Assembly: GCA_964633145.1 (NCBI GenBank)
Contig: CAZWFE010000007.1
Location: forward strand, 1-64,000
Length of the DNA stretch: 64,000 bases
Direction: 5' to 3'
DNA from: CAJXSD01 sp964633145
Lineage (GTDB): Bacteria > Pseudomonadota > Alphaproteobacteria > Rhodobacterales > Rhodobacteraceae
The position numbers were made by a program, and so were the translations under genes. This document shows positions 8,118-16,902 of this stretch, one piece after another. How positions within the stretch are numbered: the stretch's first letter is position 1; every line of letters starts with the position of its first letter. Below the pieces are notes generated by a model. The model worked only from the letters and a program-made list of their open reading frames with translations. It was not told where the DNA came from and did not search any database.

Positions 8118-10307
8118 TTATCGTTCGGTCAGCTTGATTTCAATGCGGCGATTGCGGGCACGCGCTTGGGCCGTGTTTTCGTCGGAAATGGGTTGATATT
8201 CGCCAAACCCATTTGCCGCCATGCGGTCCGCCGGCATCCCCAAATCATCGACCATATAGCGCACCACAGACAATGCGCGCGCTTGGCTCAGTTCCCAGTT
8301 ATCGCGGAATTCACCCGTTCCCGACAGCGGGATGTTATCAGTGTGTCCATCCACGCGCAAAACCCAATCAACCCCGTCGGGGATATCATTCATCACCGAT
8401 TTCAGGATGGTCGCGACCTGTTCAATTTCCACCATTCCGGTGCTTTGCAATTCAGCCTGACCGGGGTCAAACAGAACCTCGGACGAAAATACAAACCGAT
8501 CGCCCACAATCTGCACGCCATCTTGGCCTGCCAAAATTTCACGCATTCTGCCAAAAAATTCGGATCGGTATTTTGCCAATTCTTCGGCCTGACTGGCCAG
8601 ACGATCACGCTCTTGCTGTAATCGCAAGCGCTCGGCCTCTTCTAATTTGCGGTTTTTGCGTTCTTCGGATGCGACACGGGCCAGTGCGGCATTCAACCGA
8701 TTGCCCATATTTTCCAACTGCGCTTGGCTCTCGATATCTTTGACCTCGGATTGTTCCAGCAATCCTTGCAGTTTTTGCATTTCTTGTCGCAGGGTCGCGA
8801 CCTGTTGGTTGAGCAGCGCGGTTTGTTTTTCTGCCGCGATCAAGTCTTGGGCCTGTTTGGTGGCCAAGCTGCTGGCATCCGCCAGCTGCTGACGCGCGTT
8901 TTGCAACAGCGCGTTGATGCGCTCTTTCTCGGATGTTTCGGTTTGGGCCAATTCATCGGCCGCCAAACGCGCGGCCAGTGCAGTTTCCAACTGACTGCGC
9001 AGATCTGTGACCTGATTTTGCGCCGACAACTGATTGGCCAAGGCCTCGGCCAATTTCTGTTCCAAGGTCGCAGTGCGTATGACCGCTGTATCAGATTGAT
9101 CCACCACACTTTGCAAAGTATCCAATCGGCTTTGCAAATCCGCTTGGGTCCGTTCCAATTCCACATTGGCCGTTTGTTCCGATTTCAATGCGGCCAAGGC
9201 CTGAACCAGATCCTGTTGCAGCGAAGTCAGCTGTTGTTCTTGTTCCTTGGACTGGTCTTGGGCCAATTGCGCTTGAGCCTGTTGGGCTTGTAGCTGCTGT
9301 TCCAACGCCACCTGACGCGCCAGTGCAGCCGCAAGGGCCAAGTCCCCGTCTTGGATCAAACGCGCATTTTCGCGATTTTCCGTTTGCAACCGATCTATTT
9401 CAGACTGCTGCGTGGTTATCGTGGCGTTCAGTGAAAACATCGCATCGTTTAATTTGTCCTGCAAATCAGCCTTGGCCTGATCGGCGGCGGCCAACAGGGT
9501 CAAGGTATCTTCGGCCTGTTTACGCTGCTGTTCCAATGCCAATGTCATTGCAGTCAATTCAGCGTCGGCATTTTCCAAACGTTTGCGCAATTCCTGCGCA
9601 GCGGCGGCGGATACCAATTGCGCAGCCTCAGCCGCGCTAAGCTGATCATTTAGATCGGCAATTTGGGTTGATTGATTTTGCAGCTGCACTTGGGCGGCGG
9701 CGGCATCAGACTTAAGGCTGGCGATCAAGGCTTGCAATGCGTCACGCTCGGCGGCTTTGCGGCGGGCCTCTTCTGCGGCAAGGTCGATTTCATCACGCGC
9801 GGTCGCCAAGGCCAGCGACAGGGCCTGCTGTTCGGATAGCAATGCTTGTTTGTCCGCCTCTAGCGACTGAATGGCGGCCTGATTTTGCGACTGCTGCGCC
9901 AACAGGCCGGCCACCTGTGCCTCATACGCGGTGATCTGGTTGGTGGCATCAGACAGCGCAGCGGCTTGCGTATCGCGTTCCTGCGTCAGCGCGGCAATCA
10001 ACGCGGATTGCTCTGCCAACTGATCCTGTGCGCTGACCAAACTGGAACTCAGCGTGCCCAATTCCGTTTCCAAATCTGCCACGCGGCTGCGTTCCATGCC
10101 CAAAGCCTGTGCCATACTGGCAATTTCTAAGCTAAGCGTATTTAATTCGGTTTCCTGCCCTGAAATGGTTTCACGCAACACAAACTGAATGACCATAAAA
10201 ATGGTCAGAACAAACATCAATACCAGCAAAAGGCCGGTCATCGCATCCACAAACCCCGGCCAGATGGATGCCTGAAACCGTTGTCCTGTGCGCCGCGATA
10301 ACCCCAT
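8118..10307 (-). CDS. MotB/OmpA-family protein with very long coiled coil
   Basis: This 729-residue protein is built like MotB but much longer. A short cytoplasmic N-terminus leads into one membrane helix (about 21-43). Asp21 in FVDAMTGLLLVL lies where MotB carries its proton-binding aspartate. Residues about 45-560 are an Ala/Gln/Leu-rich coiled coil. The C-terminal OmpA-like peptidoglycan-binding domain (about 590-729) shows VDGHTDNIPL and ARNRRIEIKL. It follows a MotA/TolQ-like gene by nine bases, so the two very likely form an ion-driven complex anchored to the cell wall. No flagellar genes are near. The layout recalls ZorAB of Zorya defence, but no other Zorya gene is here, so an envelope role is more likely. 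Confidence 0.8.
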   Translation of the reverse strand: MGLSRRTGQRFQASIWPGFVDAMTGLLLVLMFVLTIFMVIQFVLRETISGQETELNTLSLEIASMAQALGMERSRVADLETELGTLSSSLVSAQDQLAEQSALIAALTQERDTQAAALSDATNQITAYEAQVAGLLAQQSQNQAAIQSLEADKQALLSEQQALSLALATARDEIDLAAEEARRKAAERDALQALIASLKSDAAAAQVQLQNQSTQIADLNDQLSAAEAAQLVSAAAAQELRKRLENADAELTAMTLALEQQRKQAEDTLTLLAAADQAKADLQDKLNDAMFSLNATITTQQSEIDRLQTENRENARLIQDGDLALAAALARQVALEQQLQAQQAQAQLAQDQSKEQEQQLTSLQQDLVQALAALKSEQTANVELERTQADLQSRLDTLQSVVDQSDTAVIRTATLEQKLAEALANQLSAQNQVTDLRSQLETALAARLAADELAQTETSEKERINALLQNARQQLADASSLATKQAQDLIAAEKQTALLNQQVATLRQEMQKLQGLLEQSEVKDIESQAQLENMGNRLNAALARVASEERKNRKLEEAERLRLQQERDRLASQAEELAKYRSEFFGRMREILAGQDGVQIVGDRFVFSSEVLFDPGQAELQSTGMVEIEQVATILKSVMNDIPDGVDWVLRVDGHTDNIPLSGTGEFRDNWELSQARALSVVRYMVDDLGMPADRMAANGFGEYQPISDENTAQARARNRRIEIKLTER

Positions 10308-10316
10308 GCTGGCCCC

Positions 10317-11537
10317 CTAGCCCCGATCCGACCGTTTGCCTGCGTCGATTTCGGTCAGCGCTTGGACCAAGGCATTGGTCAGCGCCTGAATATCACTGCG
10401 AATGGCGGTCAATGTTTCCTGACGCCCTGCGGCCACATCCTCCATCAGGTGCAACATCTGGACGTCGATTGACCGCAGACGCATACGGCTTTCGGCATCG
10501 ACAGCATCATTTTGTTCCATCGCAGATAGCACGGCCAATAATTTTTCCTGCCCCTCGGCCACACGTTCCAAGGCGCTGTTGGCCGGCGCGCTTTGTTCCA
10601 AGCGGTCCGTCAAACGTTCCAGTTTGCTGGATAGATCAGATATTTTTTCGTCCACCATACCGCGGGTTTGGTCAGATTGGGCGAACATGACGCGCATCGC
10701 CTCCATCTGTTCGGACATTTGATCCAGTACAGCCGTGAACATGGCGCTGTCGCCCGACATTTCGCCATCGCCTGACGAAAACCCCAGCCGCGTCATGGAT
10801 GATAACCATTCCTCAAGCTCGCGGTAAAATCGGTTTTGACCGTGGCCTGCAAACAATTCCAACAGGCCCACGATCAACGATCCTGCCAAGCCCATCAGCG
10901 ACGACGAAAATGCAACGCCCATGCCGCCCAGCTGGCCCTCAAGCCCGCTCATCAAACGGGAAAACACCTCGAACCCGGTTTCGCCATCTTGGGGGGCCAG
11001 CGATCGGATGGTTTCGACCAAGGCAGGCACCGTTGTGGCCAAGCCATAAAATGTGCCCAACAGCCCCAGAAAAATCAGCAGGTTGACCACATATCGTGTA
11101 AATTCACGCGCCTCTTCGATGCGAGTGGCAACAGAGTCCAGAATGGATCGGGTTGACGATGCCGCAATTTGCATCCGCGTTCCGCGCGTGCGCAACAGGG
11201 TTGCCAAAGGCGCCAAAATCTGTGGGGCGCGCGATGATTGATTGCTGGAATCTTGGGCGAAATTTTCGATCCAACGCACCGAATAAATCAACTGTGCAAC
11301 CTGATAAATGCAGCTTAGGACACCAATCGCAAAGACCAGAAAAATAAATCCGTTCAGGTAAATGTTCGCGGTCATAATGCCCACAAACTGTGGCAGTGCC
11401 ATAAACACACCTGCCCCTGTCAGACCCATGGCGACCAGCATCATCAGAATTTGACGGATCGGTTGGGAAAAATGCAGCTTTGCTGGTATCGGCTGATCCA
11501 TTTGTGCCTCGGGGGTTGCTCTATCTTTGTTGACCAT
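10317..11537 (-). CDS. MotA/TolQ/ExbB-family proton channel protein
   Basis: The 406-residue product has two N-terminal membrane helices (about 28-50 and 58-85). The MotA/TolQ/ExbB core follows (about 150-250), with FLGLLGTFYGLATTV and GGMGVAFSSSLMGLAGSLI as the two channel helices. A soluble C-terminal part (about 290-405) is heptad-rich. In known relatives such a protein forms a pentamer around two MotB-like partners and uses proton flow to drive motion or force. The partner is the next gene, nine bases downstream. The start MVNKDRA is the first ATG; MDQPIPAKL at codon 13 is an alternative. The cargo or task of the pair is unknown. Confidence 0.8.
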   Translation of the reverse strand: MVNKDRATPEAQMDQPIPAKLHFSQPIRQILMMLVAMGLTGAGVFMALPQFVGIMTANIYLNGFIFLVFAIGVLSCIYQVAQLIYSVRWIENFAQDSSNQSSRAPQILAPLATLLRTRGTRMQIAASSTRSILDSVATRIEEAREFTRYVVNLLIFLGLLGTFYGLATTVPALVETIRSLAPQDGETGFEVFSRLMSGLEGQLGGMGVAFSSSLMGLAGSLIVGLLELFAGHGQNRFYRELEEWLSSMTRLGFSSGDGEMSGDSAMFTAVLDQMSEQMEAMRVMFAQSDQTRGMVDEKISDLSSKLERLTDRLEQSAPANSALERVAEGQEKLLAVLSAMEQNDAVDAESRMRLRSIDVQMLHLMEDVAAGRQETLTAIRSDIQALTNALVQALTEIDAGKRSDRG

Positions 11538-11564
11538 AAAACGACCTAGCCTGTTAATCCAAGT

Positions 11565-12092
11565 CTATTCGCTGCGTATGGCATGAACTTGGTCCACCAA
11601 CCATTGTAAATCTGCATCGTTTATCCCTAAACCGTCCAAATGTGATGCTGTGTTGCACAGGTATTCCCAATTTGGCCCCCGCCCGCCAACAGCATGCGCA
11701 ATGATACGGGCCTGTTCGTCTAGTGGCAAATCACCACAATATTGATCATGGTCGGGGTCGATCACATATGTGACGGCCGCCAAAACACGGCCATCTGCCA
11801 GGGTGATGTCCAATTCTTTTTCCAAATATGCAGAGGACACCAATTCGCGTTCGCGCAGATATGCCAATGTTTCGTCGACACAGGCATCCGCGACACGAAA
11901 TGCCATGCCGTCACACCGCGCCCCTTGGGTATAATCCAATGCCAGCACCAATCCGGGGTCGGCCAGCGTCCCCCTGTGGTGAATGGACCGCATACAGAAA
12001 GAGCGATGATAATCCGGCAAATGCGCCAGTTGCGTTTCGACATATTCAAAGCCGGGGTTCCACAACAGCGACCCATAGCCAAAAACCCACAT
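11565..12092 (-). CDS. ChaC-like gamma-glutamylcyclotransferase
   Basis: Members of this family cleave glutathione to 5-oxoproline and Cys-Gly in the cytoplasm. The 175-residue product opens with MWVFGYGSLLWNP, the substrate-binding loop of the family. RSIHHRGTLADPGLVLAL and the cyclotransferase beta-barrel core follow. Length is normal for ChaC. It ends 27 bases before the MotA-like start and may be read with it, and it is divergent from the DUF2125 gene. Family assignment is firm; activity on glutathione is inferred from the family. Confidence 0.88.
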   Translation of the reverse strand: MWVFGYGSLLWNPGFEYVETQLAHLPDYHRSFCMRSIHHRGTLADPGLVLALDYTQGARCDGMAFRVADACVDETLAYLRERELVSSAYLEKELDITLADGRVLAAVTYVIDPDHDQYCGDLPLDEQARIIAHAVGGRGPNWEYLCNTASHLDGLGINDADLQWLVDQVHAIRSE

Positions 12093-12164
12093 TGCAGTTT
12101 CTTTCTTGGTTGTTTTCCCGCCTGTTTAACGCCAATCTGCACCAAAGGCAAAGAGGCGAGACCC

Positions 12165-12926
12165 ATGCAGCGCATTATTTTATTTACAGTTGGCTTAGCG
12201 ATCCTGTGGTCCATCAATTGGGGGTGGGGATATTCGCGTAATATGGATGATACACGTGCTTGGTTTGATGCCCCCGCAGCGCAGGTGGGCGACGTATCCC
12301 AACGCGGATTTCCCAGTCGCTATGACGTGACCTTGGACGATGTGGCGATACCGGCAATTGGGTTTACGGCAGAATTTGTGCAAATTTTGCGCGTGGTTTA
12401 TAACGCGGACCATCGCATTATCGTGTTGCCCGATGAATTCACCCTGATGGGCCAACCTGTTTCGGGCACAGGATTTCGCGCATCGGTCGTGCGCGATGGG
12501 GATTTTGCCCGCATCACTATCGAAGGGCGCGACATCACCCTGCCCCAAGGTCTGCGTGCGGCGCATGGGCAAATTTCCATGATCCCTGACGTAGGACTGG
12601 GGCAATATAAACTCTATGTCGCACTTGATGCAGCGACGCTGAACGGCACGACCCTGGCCACGCCCATTCAGATCACAGCCGATGTGACACTGCCTGAAAC
12701 CATCGACCCCAGTTCGCTGACATCCGTTTTGCCTGGTCTATCTGGATGGGGCAAAACCGATGTCACCGTGGTCACGCCCGATGAAACCCTGTCCAACCTA
12801 ATCCTGGACGCAATGACACGCACCCTGTCTGGGCCTGTGCCGCAGTCGGCGGACATGGACGCGCTGCTGGCATGGGTTGCAACATTGATGGGATCGGCCG
12901 CATACCAATCCGGTCAGGGATCATGA
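12165..12926 (+). CDS. DUF2125 domain protein
   Basis: This 253-residue protein of unknown function has one N-terminal membrane helix or uncleaved signal (MQRIILFTVGLAILWSINWG) and a beta-rich periplasmic domain. The pattern fits DUF2125, a family common in Rhodobacterales and Rhizobiales. The start is the ATG at 12165, with GAGGCGAG just upstream; the same frame is open further upstream but is antisense to the ChaC gene. The stop nearly touches the next start (one base between), so the two are likely co-transcribed. Confidence 0.75.
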   Translation: MQRIILFTVGLAILWSINWGWGYSRNMDDTRAWFDAPAAQVGDVSQRGFPSRYDVTLDDVAIPAIGFTAEFVQILRVVYNADHRIIVLPDEFTLMGQPVSGTGFRASVVRDGDFARITIEGRDITLPQGLRAAHGQISMIPDVGLGQYKLYVALDAATLNGTTLATPIQITADVTLPETIDPSSLTSVLPGLSGWGKTDVTVVTPDETLSNLILDAMTRTLSGPVPQSADMDALLAWVATLMGSAAYQSGQGS

Positions 12927-12927
12927 C

Positions 12928-13965
12928 ATGACACAGCACCCACCCCAGACCGGTCCCCGAAATTTGATCACCGATGTTGATGGTGTTCTGGTGGGGCACG
13001 CCAGTGATCCAAACATTTGCACAGGGGTCAGCGTGATCACGTCTGATCGGCCCTTTGTTGCGTCCTATCACGTGATGGGGGGCGCACCGGGGACGCGCGA
13101 CACCGATTTGCTGGCCCCTGATAAAACCGTGTCAGACATTGATACGATTGTGCTGTCTGGCGGATCGGCCTTTGGTCTGGATGCGGCATCGGGTGTATCG
13201 GATGCACTGCGCCAACAGGGGCGCGGGTTTGCCGTGGGTGATATGACCGTTCCCATCGTTCCCGCCGCAATTTTGTTTGATCTGGCGAATGGTGGGACCA
13301 AGGATTGGGACACATCACCCTATCCCGATTTGGGGCGGCGCGCCTATGCGGCGCGGGGCGACCAATTTGATCTGGGCACAATCGGCGCAGGCTATGGCGC
13401 ATTATGTGGCACGATCAAGGGCGGACTGGGGTCTGCATCGCTGCACCTGTCTGGGGGCGGTATGATCGGGGCAATGATCGCTGCCAATCCCGTTGGCAAC
13501 CCCTGCGATGGCGCGGGGCGATTTTGGGCGGCCCCCTATGAATTAAACGGTGAATATGGGGGAATGGGCAGTCCCAAAACGGACGGACAGATATATGACC
13601 TAGCCCTTACAAAATTGGGGGCCTTGCACCCCAACCAAAACACCACAATCGGGATTATCGCCACTGATATCACATTGGACAAGGCACAGCTGGCGCGGCT
13701 GGCGACCGCGGCCCATGACGGGATCGCGCGTGCAATCAGCCCCGCACATTTGCCATTTGACGGCGATTTGATTTTTGCCATATCCACGGCCAAACGGCCC
13801 GCGCCCGCAACCCCGCATGCCATGGCCGAACTATGCCATTTCGCAGCCGCCTGCGTTGCGCGATCTGTGGCGCGCGGTGTTTATCATGCAACAGCCCATC
13901 CGACAGATGTGAAACCCAGTTGGGCCGCGGCCTATGGCGACCCTTTGTCATGGAAAAAATCATAG
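12928..13965 (+). CDS. P1 family (S58, DmpA-like) peptidase
   Basis: The 345-residue product resembles self-processing DmpA-type N-terminal nucleophile aminopeptidases. The conserved LITDVDGVLVGHAS start and IVLSGGSAFGLDAASGV are present. The likely cleavage site lies between Asn238 and Thr239 in PNQNTTIGIIATD, which would expose Thr as nucleophile; this is inferred from the family. The gene follows the DUF2125 gene by one base. Its 3' end overlaps the convergent uvrC by 34 bases. Natural substrates are unknown; related enzymes cut D-amino-acid or beta-peptide bonds. Confidence 0.85.
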   Translation: MTQHPPQTGPRNLITDVDGVLVGHASDPNICTGVSVITSDRPFVASYHVMGGAPGTRDTDLLAPDKTVSDIDTIVLSGGSAFGLDAASGVSDALRQQGRGFAVGDMTVPIVPAAILFDLANGGTKDWDTSPYPDLGRRAYAARGDQFDLGTIGAGYGALCGTIKGGLGSASLHLSGGGMIGAMIAANPVGNPCDGAGRFWAAPYELNGEYGGMGSPKTDGQIYDLALTKLGALHPNQNTTIGIIATDITLDKAQLARLATAAHDGIARAISPAHLPFDGDLIFAISTAKRPAPATPHAMAELCHFAAACVARSVARGVYHATAHPTDVKPSWAAAYGDPLSWKKS

Positions 13966-15785
13966 ATTTTTTCGGCCAAGGCGTCCGATACCCCATCGAC
14001 GGCTTTTAGGTCGGACAGGTTCGCGCGACTGACGGCCTTGGCCGATCCGAAATGGGCCAACAATGCCTTTTTCCGTGCGGCACCTACCCCATCGATTTCA
14101 TCCAATGGATTGGCAACAAAGGCCTTGGATCGCTTGGCCCTATGGGTGCCAATGGCGAAACGGTGCGCTTCGTCGCGCAGGCGTTGGATATAGTACAGCA
14201 CGGGATCATTGCGTTGCAGCGCAAAGACGGGTTTTCCTGTGACGTGAAATTCCTCTTTGCCGTGGTCGCGATCAACGCCTTTGGCCACGCCGACCATGGC
14301 CACATCCTGCACACCCAAATCGTCCATAATTTCGCGCACGGCTGATACCTGTCCAGCACCCCCGTCGATCAACAACAAATCCGGCCAAGTGTCCGATTGG
14401 CGTTGCGGATCCTCTTTCAACAGGCGTTCAAAGCGGCGGCGCAGCACCTCTTTCATCATGCCAAAATCGTCGCCGGGGGTCAGATCGGTGCCCTGAATAT
14501 TAAATTTGCGATATTGGTTTTTCATCAATCCATCGGGACCTGCCACCACCATGGCCCCCACCGCATGCGCCCCCTGAATATGCGAGTTATCATAGATTTC
14601 AATCCGCTCTGGCGGCTGTTCCAGATCAAAGGCATCCGCAACCCCGCGCAGCAATTTGGCTTGGGTTGCACTTTCGGACATGCGACGGGCCAAGCTTTCT
14701 TTGGCATTGCGCAAGGCACCTGAGACCAATTCCAATTTTTCGCCCCGCTGCGGCACGACCAAATCCACCTTGCGGCCTGCGCGGTCGGACAGCAAATCCT
14801 GCACCAAATCCGCGTTTTCGATGTCGTGGGACAAAATCAACTGCTTGGGCGGTTCTTTGGTGTCGTAGAACTGCGATACGAATGCCTCTAATACCTCGGC
14901 ATGGGAATTATCGGGGGCGATACGGGGGTAAAAATCGCGGTTACCCCAGTTTTGATTGGCGCGAATAAAAAACACCTGAACACAGGCCTGCCCCCCTTCG
15001 ATATGCAGGGCGATGATATCGGCCTCGGGGACAGTGCGCGGGTTGATGCCTTGGGCGGTTTGCACCTGCGTCATGGCGCGAATACGGTCGCGCAGGCTGG
15101 CGGCTTTCTCAAACTCCATCGCGTCGGACGCTGCCGCCATTTGTTTGGCCAGTGTTTCCTGAATTTGCGTGGATTTCCCCGACAAAAACCGCTGGGCATC
15201 GCGCACCGCCTCGGCATAGTCCGATTTCGATATGCGACCCACACAGGGCGCGGTGCAGCGTTTGATTTGATATTGCAAACAGGGCCGCGTGCGCGTGTCA
15301 AACATACTGTCCGAACAATTACGCAGCAAAAACACCCGCTGTAATTGCGCCAAGGTATAATTCACCGCACCCGCCGAGGCAAAGGGGCCATAATAGGTGC
15401 CCTTTTCTTTTTTAGCGCCGCGGTGTTTTTTGATTTGGGGGAAATCGTGATCTGTGACCAGAATGTTTGGAAAACTTTTGTCATCACGCAGCAACACGTT
15501 ATAGCGCGGCTTTAGCTGCTTGATCAGGTTTTGTTCCAGCAGCAAAGCCTCGGTTTCGGTTTTTGTAGTCAAAAACATCATTTGCGCGGTTTCCGAAATC
15601 ATCCGCGCGATGCGACCTGAATGGCCGTGTGGACGGGCATAATTTGAAACGCGTGCTTTCAGATTGCGGGCTTTGCCAACGTATAACACCCGCGCTTGGG
15701 CATCCAACATGCGATACACGCCTGGGGAATGATCCAGTTGTCGCACATAGTCTTGGATTAAGTGATGGCCCGTTTTATCCGTCAT
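13932..15785 (-). CDS. uvrC: Excinuclease ABC subunit C
   Basis: UvrC makes both incisions in nucleotide excision repair after UvrAB finds a lesion. The 617-residue product has a GIY-YIG nuclease domain (about 18-95, GVYRMLDAQARVLYVGKARNL) and a Cys cluster near CLQYQIKRCTAPCVG. A UVR motif (about 205-240) and the RNase-H-like UvrC domain (about 380-540, DNSHIQGAHAVGAMVV and LLLIDGGAGQ) follow. A helix-hairpin-helix pair ends the protein (EIDGVGAARKKALLAHFGS). All parts are intact. Its last 34 bases overlap the P1 peptidase gene on the other strand. A long AT-rich region precedes it. Confidence 0.97.
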   Translation of the reverse strand: MTDKTGHHLIQDYVRQLDHSPGVYRMLDAQARVLYVGKARNLKARVSNYARPHGHSGRIARMISETAQMMFLTTKTETEALLLEQNLIKQLKPRYNVLLRDDKSFPNILVTDHDFPQIKKHRGAKKEKGTYYGPFASAGAVNYTLAQLQRVFLLRNCSDSMFDTRTRPCLQYQIKRCTAPCVGRISKSDYAEAVRDAQRFLSGKSTQIQETLAKQMAAASDAMEFEKAASLRDRIRAMTQVQTAQGINPRTVPEADIIALHIEGGQACVQVFFIRANQNWGNRDFYPRIAPDNSHAEVLEAFVSQFYDTKEPPKQLILSHDIENADLVQDLLSDRAGRKVDLVVPQRGEKLELVSGALRNAKESLARRMSESATQAKLLRGVADAFDLEQPPERIEIYDNSHIQGAHAVGAMVVAGPDGLMKNQYRKFNIQGTDLTPGDDFGMMKEVLRRRFERLLKEDPQRQSDTWPDLLLIDGGAGQVSAVREIMDDLGVQDVAMVGVAKGVDRDHGKEEFHVTGKPVFALQRNDPVLYYIQRLRDEAHRFAIGTHRAKRSKAFVANPLDEIDGVGAARKKALLAHFGSAKAVSRANLSDLKAVDGVSDALAEKIYDFFHDKGSP

Positions 15786-16106
15786 GCTGCCCGATACCCT
15801 GTGATTTTTCAGTGATACAGCGATTCTATGTGTCGCTGCAATTTTCCATACCCAAATTCAAGGGTAAACCTTTCCACGGAACCTGTGGATAAGTCTGATG
15901 ATAACTTTTGGAAACGCAGGATTTTTCCTTATTTTTTGGTGATTTCGTTAATTTGCACAAAAATTAGGCAATACTGTAAGCATTTGATTCAAAATGTTAT
16001 TTTTTTATTGTTAGCACCAACACCTTGAATTTTATACATTTTTGTAAACTTTTGTGACGGTTATTTGACAGAGGGGACAACTTTTGGCGCACCACCTTGG
16101 CGCGAA
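15786..16106. other. AT-rich intergenic region with a consensus DnaA box
   Basis: This 321-base gap lies upstream of uvrC and downstream of the next minus-strand gene. Bases 15901-16080 are about 29% G+C by my count, far below the flanking genes. A perfect DnaA-box sequence, TGTGGATAA (TTATCCACA on the other strand), lies at 15884-15892. It forms an imperfect inverted repeat with TTTCCAC at 15871-15877. Two GANTC sites (15832 and 15986) fit CcrM methylation. No convincing gene is present. It may simply be a uvrC promoter region, a DnaA titration or control site, or contain a small RNA. Confidence 0.45.
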
Positions 16107-16883
16107 CTATTCCACGCCAAGGACATCTGGCGTTTGCCAAGCCAAATGTTGGCCGCCATCTACGCAAATTAATTGCCCTGTGACGGCCGGAGCATCCAAA
16201 AAATACCCCAAAGCGGCACAGATATCTTGGGGGTTAGATCCGCGCCCCAACACCGTGTTTTTGCGCTGATTTTCGAAATGCTCATTGCTTTGGCGTGCGC
16301 CAATTAATGTGGGGCCCGGGCCAATGGCATTTACCCGCACATCAGGTGCCAAAGCGCGTGCGGTGGTTTGGGTCATCGCCCACAGCCCCATTTTCGCGAT
16401 GGTATACGACATAAATTCAGGCGTCAGCTTTCGCACCCGCTGGTCCAGCATGTTGATGATCAATCCGCTGGCAACGGGTTCATTGCAGCTGTCGATTGCA
16501 CCCTTGGGCACCTGACGCGCAAATTCTTGGGTCAAGACGAATGGCGCGCGCAGATTGCTTTCCATATGGCGATCCCACGACTGGCGCGATGCTGTGTCCA
16601 GATTGTCGTATTCAAACACTGACGCGTTATTGATCAAAACATTCAGCGGTCCACCCAGCGCATCGACGGCTTGGGCGATTAGCGGTGTCACTTGGGCTTC
16701 GTCCAAAATATCGGCCTGAACCGCGACAGCAACGCGCCCCAGCGCTTGGATTTCTGCGACGGTGTCTTGGGCCGCTTGGGCAGATCCATTGTAATGGATG
16801 GCAACATCATAGCCACGATTTGCCAAATACAGTGCCATAGCACGGCCCAATCGTTTCGCCCCGCCCGTTACAAGTGCGCGCAT
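16107..16883 (-). CDS. SDR oxidoreductase, pteridine-reductase/FolM-like
   Basis: This 258-residue NAD(P)-dependent short-chain dehydrogenase starts at the ATG at 16883 (MRALVTGGAKRLGRAMALYL); an upstream in-frame start adds 13 residues that fit no SDR. The nucleotide motif TGGAKRLG has Arg in place of the usual second Gly, the TGxxxRxG form seen in pteridine reductases and FolM. NNAS and the catalytic SYTIAK (Tyr-x-x-x-Lys) are present. A role in reducing dihydropterins for folate or monapterin is therefore plausible but not shown. It is the last gene of the S49-zinc ribbon-CaCA operon, 19 bases after the antiporter. Confidence 0.82.
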   Translation of the reverse strand: MRALVTGGAKRLGRAMALYLANRGYDVAIHYNGSAQAAQDTVAEIQALGRVAVAVQADILDEAQVTPLIAQAVDALGGPLNVLINNASVFEYDNLDTASRQSWDRHMESNLRAPFVLTQEFARQVPKGAIDSCNEPVASGLIINMLDQRVRKLTPEFMSYTIAKMGLWAMTQTTARALAPDVRVNAIGPGPTLIGARQSNEHFENQRKNTVLGRGSNPQDICAALGYFLDAPAVTGQLICVDGGQHLAWQTPDVLGVE

Positions 16884-16902
16884 GTTTGGATCCTTGTTTT
16901 TA

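Noticed and set aside
8724..9293. Plus-strand open frame of 189 codons, Leu/Gln/Phe-rich
   Set aside because: It is the antisense of the low-complexity coiled coil of the MotB-like gene. Its composition follows from repeated Gln/Ala codons on the other strand.
8118..11537. Zorya (ZorAB) antiphage system
   Set aside because: The MotA/MotB-like layout is similar, but no helicase, ZorC or nuclease gene is adjacent. The neighbours are clpA and a ChaC gene.
11742..12164. N-terminal extension of the DUF2125 frame
   Set aside because: The extra 141 codons are antisense to the ChaC-like gene. The ATG at 12165 has a ribosome site and starts the membrane helix.
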